Part shown: piece by piece, positions 1 through 4,221 of the stretch
Position numbering within the stretch: position 1 is the first letter of the stretch
Layout of the letters: each line of letters starts with the position of its first letter
DNA from: Gammaproteobacteria bacterium
GTDB taxonomy: Bacteria > Pseudomonadota > Gammaproteobacteria > GRL18
DNA length: 5,525 nt
Direction of reading: 5' to 3'
Assembly: GCA_013139395.1 (NCBI GenBank)
Contig: WTAX01000134.1
Coordinates: forward strand, 1-5,525
Translations under genes and position numbers: made by a program
Notes under the pieces: generated by a model
Seen by the model: only the letters and a program-made list of their open reading frames with translations
Databases searched by the model: none
What the model was told of the DNA's origin: nothing

Positions 1-54
1 TTAACAATTTAATTTACACCCCCTATTGTTAAGTAATAAATTTTTGCTAAAAGC

Positions 55-675
55 TTAAAGAAGCTTTAGGCAAGCTTGTTTAAACTTCAATTGGTCATCT
101 GTTTCATCAATTTCACCTATTAAAAACTCTATCATTTTATTAAAATCAGACTTATTTTCAGGTCTTTGATAAGCCGATAGATAATCATGAATAGCAATAT
201 CGGCAAAAGGACCAAGAAATTCTAATAAAAGGCTTTCAATTTTATCAATGAAGTCAATAACTTTTTCTGATGACATTGAAGGTGAACTGTTGCCGGCTAT
301 AACTCCTGGTTGTTTAATTTCTTGAGTTTTTGATAAATCTATATCGGGTTGTGTTTTAGATTGAGGAAAAGTCCGGAATTTAAACTGTTGTAACAAAGTT
401 GGTGTTTCCGGCAAGTCCAAATGGTTATAAGGGTTATAAATACCATTTGAAAAATGGTATTTACCTGATTTAATATCGTAAATATCCATCAAAGCATCAA
501 GCCCTTTATGCATTCGATAAGCAAAACAGCTGATATTTCCATCTTTCATGCCTATTCGCGCAGAATGTCCTGTATCAGTAACAATAAACATGGTACCAGT
601 ACTTTCAGTGTTGCAAAGCTGAGTTAACTCTTGAATTAACTCATCATAGGAAAGTTTTTGGTTTTCTTTGCTCAT
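55..675 (-). CDS. DUF4388-like (PatA N-terminal-like) signalling adaptor protein
   Basis: A 206-residue soluble protein with no signal peptide or membrane segment. Residues about 8-95 have the layout of DUF4388/PatA-N-like domains: an N-terminal helix, a 'TGTMFIV' strand near residue 26, an 'IGMKDGNISCFAY' strand pair near 41-53, then 'GLDALMDIYDIKSGKYHFSNG'. A polar linker (about 100-137) follows, with T108 in a TxxD context (TQPD) and T117 in TQEI. The C-terminal part (about 138-206) is a helical module containing 'LLEFLGPFADIAI', like the small domain that follows DUF4388 or sits in Ser/Thr-kinase-associated proteins. DUF4388 proteins usually act as adaptors in two-component, GTPase or Ser/Thr-kinase signalling; the exact role here is unknown. 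The gene follows the dCache-HAMP gene in the same direction after a 125-bp gap. The start has a modest Shine-Dalgarno (AGGT, 684-687) 8 nt upstream. The family call rests on pattern recall, not a profile search. Confidence 0.7.
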   Translation of the reverse strand: MSKENQKLSYDELIQELTQLCNTESTGTMFIVTDTGHSARIGMKDGNISCFAYRMHKGLDALMDIYDIKSGKYHFSNGIYNPYNHLDLPETPTLLQQFKFRTFPQSKTQPDIDLSKTQEIKQPGVIAGNSSPSMSSEKVIDFIDKIESLLLEFLGPFADIAIHDYLSAYQRPENKSDFNKMIEFLIGEIDETDDQLKFKQACLKLL

Positions 676-721
676 TTGTATATACCTGGAAATAATTATA
701 AATAAATTTATTAACGATACG

Positions 722-775
722 GGTAACTAGTAAGCATGTATTGTTAAACAACCTTTAATACGCTGAGTAGTTACC
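722..775. repeat. Nested inverted repeat between the DUF4388 and dCache-HAMP genes
   Basis: The outer arms GGTAACTA (722-729) and TAGTTACC (768-775) are perfect 8-bp complements. Inside them, GTATT (738-742) pairs with AATAC (757-761), and the small palindrome TTGTTAAACAA lies at 741-751. There is no T-tract, so it is not an ordinary intrinsic terminator. If the upstream -10-like box at 777-782 is used, this element would form the 5' leader of the DUF4388 transcript. It could equally be a structured RNA in a two-gene message or a chance pairing in A+T-rich DNA. Confidence 0.4.
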
Positions 776-776
776 A

Positions 777-804
777 ATTATAGTTGTAAAATTCAGGCAG
801 TTAA
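777..804 (-). promoter_or_regulatory. Candidate sigma70-type promoter for the DUF4388 gene
   Basis: Read on the minus strand, a perfect -10 hexamer TATAAT (782-777) is preceded by a TTAACT -35-like hexamer (804-799, four of six matches) at 16-bp spacing. The predicted start of transcription would be near 770, leaving a leader of roughly 95 nt that contains the nested inverted repeat. The TATAAT hexamer is common by chance in DNA this A+T-rich, so this is only a candidate. Read-through from the dCache-HAMP gene is the alternative. Confidence 0.3.
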
Positions 805-2018
805 CGTTTTTTCATTCGTTCAAAGGCCTTAACCATACTAACGCGCATTCTTTCAAACGCATGAGCCAGTTCTCCAATTTCTCCTTTATCAGAGACATCA
901 ACTTTTATCATTAATTGTCCTTTACTGACTTTATCGGCCATATCAGTTAAATCTTCAATGGGTCTGGTAATTCTGGAGTCAACTATCCATGCAATAAGCA
1001 AGGCAATAAATATACTGGCGGTCAGGATGGATAAGAAGGTGATCCGAAAATCCTTAACACTCGCGAGAATAGTACCCATTGGCTTTTGAGCAATCAGATA
1101 CCAGTTATAGGATGCGCCTGGAACATTGACTCTGGTAAAAATATAAGCTGAATCCTTATCATTGAATTGACCGGATTGAACACCAAAAATACGTTCGCTG
1201 ATTTCTTTATGATCAGATATAAAATTTTCATTACTATTTAAATCTTGATTGCTACCCCAGAGCTTGTCTTGTTTAACGCCAGTCATGTAGAAACCATTAC
1301 TGTCAACCAGTGCTGTGTCTTCAATTTGATTTAAAAAGACGGACGCAGCAACATTAGTGATAATAATGCCTGCACTTTTACCTTGATTTAATCCCGAAGT
1401 ATACTGCACAGGTGTTGCATAGCGTATAACCGGCTTGTGTGGCATTTCAACTTTTCCATGCTCTCGATTCAAATCCAATCTGGATACAAAAACATCCCCC
1501 AGGGCAATATCGACAGACTTTTTGAAGTAACCTCTATCCCCTTTGTTTTGTAATTTTCTGGAACGCACAATATGACTATTTCTTTTATTAGAATCAATTC
1601 GCACTATCTCCTGACCATTTTCGTCAAGGTAGCGAATTTGATAATAAATTTTTCGCTGTTTGGAAAAGGCAAGAAATTCCTGAGCGATATTTTTCTTTAA
1701 CTGCTCAATATCATCATTATAAGAATCATTTGATTTTTCACTAAGATAACGTTGCATAGGATGAGACTGACTTAAAAAAAGCACATCATCTTCAGTTGAC
1801 CCCAAAAATGATTTTATTGAATTATCCAGTGAGCTAATTAAATCTTTTTGATTATTGTATTCTTGTGTTAATAATGTTGCTGTAGAAACATGGTCAGCAT
1901 AGAAACCAATAATTGTAGCGGGAATCAAGGTAACAATCAGAAAACCAAAGGCGATTTTAAAGCGGATACGGTTATAAAATTTCATTTTTTCAACACTGGT
2001 TAATTTAGAATTCGACAT
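801..2018 (-). CDS. Membrane dCache-HAMP sensor protein lacking an output domain
   Basis: A 405-residue inner-membrane protein. A basic N-terminus (KMKFYNRIRFK) precedes TM1 at about 22-42. A periplasmic region of about 280 residues follows and looks like a double Cache (dCache_1) ligand-binding domain. Supporting landmarks are 'YYQIRYLDENGQEIVRID' near 125-142, 'NKGDRGYFKKS' near 158-168 and 'DLNREHGKVEMPHKPVIRYATPV' near 182-204, which match the usual membrane-distal Cache signature. TM2 is about 326-346, and a HAMP domain fills 347-400 (TRPIEDL, then GEIGELAHAFERM). The protein stops directly after HAMP, with no kinase, GGDEF, phosphatase or methyl-accepting domain. It probably binds a small extracellular molecule and passes the signal to a partner through HAMP, possibly the adjacent DUF4388 protein. 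There is no clear Shine-Dalgarno before the chosen ATG. An internal ATG at codon 12 (1985-1983) is an alternative start that would leave TM1 intact. It is divergent from sat. Confidence 0.85.
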   Translation of the reverse strand: MSNSKLTSVEKMKFYNRIRFKIAFGFLIVTLIPATIIGFYADHVSTATLLTQEYNNQKDLISSLDNSIKSFLGSTEDDVLFLSQSHPMQRYLSEKSNDSYNDDIEQLKKNIAQEFLAFSKQRKIYYQIRYLDENGQEIVRIDSNKRNSHIVRSRKLQNKGDRGYFKKSVDIALGDVFVSRLDLNREHGKVEMPHKPVIRYATPVQYTSGLNQGKSAGIIITNVAASVFLNQIEDTALVDSNGFYMTGVKQDKLWGSNQDLNSNENFISDHKEISERIFGVQSGQFNDKDSAYIFTRVNVPGASYNWYLIAQKPMGTILASVKDFRITFLSILTASIFIALLIAWIVDSRITRPIEDLTDMADKVSKGQLMIKVDVSDKGEIGELAHAFERMRVSMVKAFERMKKR

Positions 2019-2042
2019 TATACAAAATAACTAACAGTGAGA

Positions 2043-2060
2043 TTATGACATTCGTCATAA
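2043..2060. promoter_or_regulatory. 18-bp perfect palindrome, candidate operator of the dCache-HAMP gene
   Basis: TTATGAC (2043-2049) and GTCATAA (2054-2060) are perfect inverted 7-mers separated by ATTC. The element ends 24 bp before the dCache-HAMP start codon and lies just downstream of a TATAAT box on the same strand. A repressor bound here could block transcription; alternatively the RNA could form a short hairpin near the ribosome-binding region. A direct copy of the arm, ATTATGAC, recurs at 2098-2105. The regulator is unknown. Confidence 0.5.
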
Positions 2061-2082
2061 AAAAGCCATGTTTTGACATTTA

Positions 2083-2111
2083 ATTATAACTGCGAAAATT
2101 ATGACTGAAGA
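2083..2111 (-). promoter_or_regulatory. Candidate promoter of the dCache-HAMP gene
   Basis: On the minus strand a perfect TATAAT (2088-2083) is preceded, 17 bp upstream, by a weak -35-like TCTTCA (2111-2106, three of six matches). The predicted leader would be about 58 nt and would contain the 18-bp palindrome. The weak -35 would suit an activated promoter, and the extra arm copy at 2098-2105 falls inside the spacer. Confidence 0.35.
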
Positions 2112-2167
2112 TTTTCATCAACACGTGAATTTATCATCAGAATATCAATACTTACTAATATACCTAC

Positions 2168-2178
2168 TGATATATAAT
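2168..2178 (+). promoter_or_regulatory. Candidate distal (extended -10) promoter for sat
   Basis: TGATATATAAT contains TGn followed by TATATA, and an overlapping perfect TATAAT at 2173-2178. A poor -35-like CTTACT lies 16 bp upstream of the TATAAT, at 2151-2156. If used, it would give sat a leader of about 190 nt that includes the FNR-like box. The evidence is hexamer matching only. Confidence 0.25.
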
Positions 2179-2263
2179 TTTTTCCCTAGTTAAGTGATTT
2201 TCTGTTAAAATTCCGATTCATATTTATGCGTACCAGGACAATATGGGTATCTTTTTGATTAGT

Positions 2264-2277
2264 TTGATAAATATCAA
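2264..2277. promoter_or_regulatory. FNR/ANR-type binding site upstream of sat
   Basis: TTGATAAATATCAA matches the FNR/ANR consensus TTGAT-N4-ATCAA at all ten specified positions. Its centre (2270.5) is about 104 bp upstream of the sat ATG. If it acts as a class II site centred at -41.5, transcription would begin near 2312 and the -10 would fall at 2300-2305 (TAGTCT, a weak match needing an activator). The likely ligand is an oxygen- or NO-sensing CRP/FNR-family protein. A repressing role on the distal promoter at 2168-2178 is the alternative. Confidence 0.55.
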
Positions 2278-2363
2278 TTCTATAAATCATAAAATGCGCT
2301 AGTCTTATACGGTTAAACTATTTTTGGTCGCATTGGATGAGCCAATGCATTCTGTCAATATTT

Positions 2364-2368
2364 GGAGA
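2364..2368 (+). promoter_or_regulatory. Shine-Dalgarno that fixes the sat start
   Basis: GGAGA ends 6 nt before the ATG at 2375. The reading frame is open further upstream, with a TTG at 2324 and an ATG at 2345, but neither has a comparable ribosome-binding site, and the extra residues do not resemble known Sat N-termini. Confidence 0.75.
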
Positions 2369-2374
2369 AATTAC

Positions 2375-3565
2375 ATGATTAAACCTCATGGTTCCGATGA
2401 ACTAAACCCACTTTTCGTTTATGATTCTACTGCAAACGAAGCATTACACAAAGAAGCTGAAGGTTTAGCTTCTGTCTTAGTTAGTTCTGCTACAGCAGCT
2501 AATGCCGTTATGTTGGGTGCTGGTTACTTTAATCCTTTAACAGGATATATGAATAAAGCTGATGCCTTATCTGTTGCCACTGATATGAAAACGACTTCTG
2601 GTCTTTTTTGGCCAACACCGGTTCTGAACTTGCTTCAGGATGCTGGTAGTATCAAAGCTGGCGATCGTATTGCTCTTAAAGATCCTAATGTTGATGGTAA
2701 TCCCATTCTGGCTGTGATGGACGTTGAATCTGTTGAAGAGTTCACGGATGAAGAAATTGCCTTAATATCAGAAAATGTTTACCGTCCAGGTGCTGAAGAA
2801 GCACACCCAGGCGTTGATGCATTTGTTGCTCAAGGTAAGGTTTGTCTTTCTGGTCCAATTCAAGTATTAAATTTCTCATATTTCCAAAGCGAATTCCCAG
2901 ATACATTCCGTACTGCTGTCGAAATCCGTAATGAAATTTCTGAGCGTGGCTGGAATAAAATTGTTGCTTTTCAGACTCGTAACCCAATGCACTTAGCTCA
3001 CGAAGAACTTTGTCATATGGCAATGGATCGTCTAGACTGTGATGGTCTTGTTATTCATATGCTGTTAGGTAAATTAAAGCCAGGTGATATCCCTGCTCCA
3101 GTACGTGATGCAGCAATTCGTAAAATGGTTGAATTATACTTCCCTAAAAACAGTGCAATGGTTACAGGTTATGGCTTTGATATGCTGTATGCCGGTCCCC
3201 GTGAAGGCGTATTGCACGCAGTTTTCCGCCAAAATATGGGTGCTACTCACTTCATTATTGGTCGTGACCATGCCGGTGTTGGTGATCACTATGGTGCGTT
3301 TGATGCACAAACAATTTTTGATAATGATGTTCCAGAAGGTGCATTAGAGATTGAAATATTCAAAGCTGATCATACTGCTTATTCTAAGAAATTAGATAAG
3401 GTTGTTATGATGTGTGAAGCACCCGATCATACTAAAGAAGATTTTGTACTTCTTTCTGGTACTAAAGTACGTGAAATGCTGGGTAATGGTATTGCTCCAC
3501 CAAAAGAATTCTCACGTCCTGAAGTCGCTCAGATCCTTATGGATTACTACGAAAGTATCAAATAA
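2375..3565 (+). CDS. sat: Sulfate adenylyltransferase (ATP sulfurylase)
   Basis: A 396-residue cytoplasmic enzyme that interconverts ATP + sulfate with adenylylsulfate (APS) + pyrophosphate. In sulfur oxidisers it is thought to run in reverse, making ATP from APS produced by APS reductase. An N-terminal PUA-like domain (about 1-160) is followed by the nucleotidyltransferase catalytic domain. Visible motifs are 'SGPIQVLNFSYF' from residue 159, the nucleotide-binding 'QTRNPMHLAH' at 200-209 with H206 and H209 forming HxxH, 'GRDHAG' at 296-301, and 'SGTKVREML' from 361 followed by 'PPKEFSRPEV'. There is no C-terminal APS-kinase domain. The length is full for this family, and the text closely resembles recalled gammaproteobacterial sulfur-oxidiser Sat. 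I chose the ATG at 2375 for its Shine-Dalgarno and the family-typical 'MIKPHGSDELNPLFVYD' N-terminus. Arg codons are almost all CGT, a sign of high expression. An FNR-like box lies upstream and a strong terminator downstream. No aprAB or other sulfur genes are in the window. Confidence 0.97.
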   Translation: MIKPHGSDELNPLFVYDSTANEALHKEAEGLASVLVSSATAANAVMLGAGYFNPLTGYMNKADALSVATDMKTTSGLFWPTPVLNLLQDAGSIKAGDRIALKDPNVDGNPILAVMDVESVEEFTDEEIALISENVYRPGAEEAHPGVDAFVAQGKVCLSGPIQVLNFSYFQSEFPDTFRTAVEIRNEISERGWNKIVAFQTRNPMHLAHEELCHMAMDRLDCDGLVIHMLLGKLKPGDIPAPVRDAAIRKMVELYFPKNSAMVTGYGFDMLYAGPREGVLHAVFRQNMGATHFIIGRDHAGVGDHYGAFDAQTIFDNDVPEGALEIEIFKADHTAYSKKLDKVVMMCEAPDHTKEDFVLLSGTKVREMLGNGIAPPKEFSRPEVAQILMDYYESIK

Positions 3566-3595
3566 TTATTATTAATTAAATAATGCTTTTTAGTT

Positions 3596-3632
3596 AAAAA
3601 GGCCTGATTTGGAAACAAATCAGGCCTTTTTT
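3596..3632. terminator. Bidirectional intrinsic terminator between sat and the FHA gene
   Basis: A perfect 15-bp stem pairs 3596-3610 with 3617-3631 around a 6-nt loop (GGAAAC). The core is AAGGCCTGATTT with its complement. It ends in a T-run on the plus strand (3627-3632) and an A-run at the other edge (3596-3600), so it can terminate both sat (stop at 3563-3565) and the convergent FHA transcript (stop at 3665-3667). Confidence 0.93.
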
Positions 3633-3664
3633 AATATGGAAAAAAATATTAGAAAATAAAAAGT

Positions 3665-4135
3665 TTATGTAAATCCAAGCATTCTCATAAATTTACCCCA
3701 AAATCCAATTTTTTTATGCTTTTTTACTGTTACTCGGGGAGCTGTTGCTTTATTTTTAGACAACTCTTTTTGCAGTTGCTGCTGGAAATCAGCAGACATC
3801 ATCACAGTGGCTTCACTTTGTTCACCAGAGTCGACAGTACCACTAAAGCTTGATTCAGTAAAGAAAGCGATTTGATGCTTACCAATACCAATAACATCAC
3901 CATCTTTTAGATTATGATGGTGTATTTTCTTATCATTAACAAAAGTACCATTAGTACTATTCATGTCTTCTAATACTGCACCATTCTCTGTTGTATTAAC
4001 GGTTGCATGAAGACTACTGACTGCTAGATTATCAATAGAAATATCATTCTTGGCCGTTCTGCCAATAGTGATACTCTCTTTACTGAGGACGAATTCCTGA
4101 ACGTCCTGACCATCAAATTTTAAAACCAGTCTCAT
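3665..4135 (-). CDS. FHA-domain protein (phosphothreonine reader) next to a Ser/Thr kinase
   Basis: A 156-residue cytoplasmic protein. The N-terminal two-thirds is a canonical forkhead-associated domain (about 2-93) with the expected phosphopeptide-binding residues: G25-R26 in 'TIGR', S40-S41 and H43 in 'SSLHA', and N59-S60-T61-N62-G63 in 'NSTNGTF'. FHA domains bind phosphothreonine peptides, so this protein probably reads marks made by the kinase encoded just upstream, 86 bp away on the same strand. A linker (about 94-134) contains T110 in 'EATVMM', a possible phosphorylation site. The last about 20 residues are basic and aromatic ('KKIGFWGKFMRMLGFT') and could form a membrane-associating amphipathic helix. 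An excellent Shine-Dalgarno, AGGGAG (4146-4141), sits 5 nt before the ATG, supporting this start. The gene ends facing sat at the shared terminator. Its binding partner is not shown by the sequence. Confidence 0.93.
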   Translation of the reverse strand: MRLVLKFDGQDVQEFVLSKESITIGRTAKNDISIDNLAVSSLHATVNTTENGAVLEDMNSTNGTFVNDKKIHHHNLKDGDVIGIGKHQIAFFTESSFSGTVDSGEQSEATVMMSADFQQQLQKELSKNKATAPRVTVKKHKKIGFWGKFMRMLGFT

Positions 4136-4184
4136 TGTTTCTCCCTATAAGACAAATAAATCAATACTTATTAATATGATAAAC

Positions 4185-4190
4185 ATTATA
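4185..4190 (-). promoter_or_regulatory. Possible internal -10 box ahead of the FHA gene
   Basis: A perfect TATAAT lies on the minus strand in the 86-bp gap between the kinase and FHA genes. There is no convincing -35; the nearest candidate, TTACAC (4210-4205), is too close at 14 bp. The FHA gene may therefore be expressed from the kinase promoter, from this box, or from both. Confidence 0.25.
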
Positions 4191-4221
4191 TCTGATTTTT
4201 AATAGTGTAATTAGAACTTTA

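Noticed and set aside
50..67. AAAGCTT-AAAG-AAGCTTT stem across the DUF4388 stop codon as a terminator
   Set aside because: The stem is only 7 bp and A+T-rich, and on the minus strand it is not followed by a T-run. Three nearby AAGCTT hexamers are partly explained by Lys/Leu codons of the gene.
2073..2103. TTGACA at 2073-2078 as the -35 of a plus-strand sat promoter
   Set aside because: The -35 is perfect, but no acceptable -10 lies at 16-18 bp; the nearest TATGAC is 21 bp away. It is also about 300 bp from the sat start.
2324..2374. N-terminal extension of Sat by 17 residues from a TTG start
   Set aside because: The ATG at 2375 has a clear GGAGA Shine-Dalgarno and gives the family-typical N-terminus; the extension has neither.
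2742..3023. Open reading frame of 93 codons on the minus strand inside sat
   Set aside because: It lies wholly antisense to the well-supported sat gene, has no ribosome-binding site or recognisable domain, and is explained by the codon bias of sat.
3084..3347. Open reading frame of 87 codons on plus in another frame of sat
   Set aside because: It overlaps conserved catalytic motifs of sat in a shifted frame, and the product has no recognisable family.
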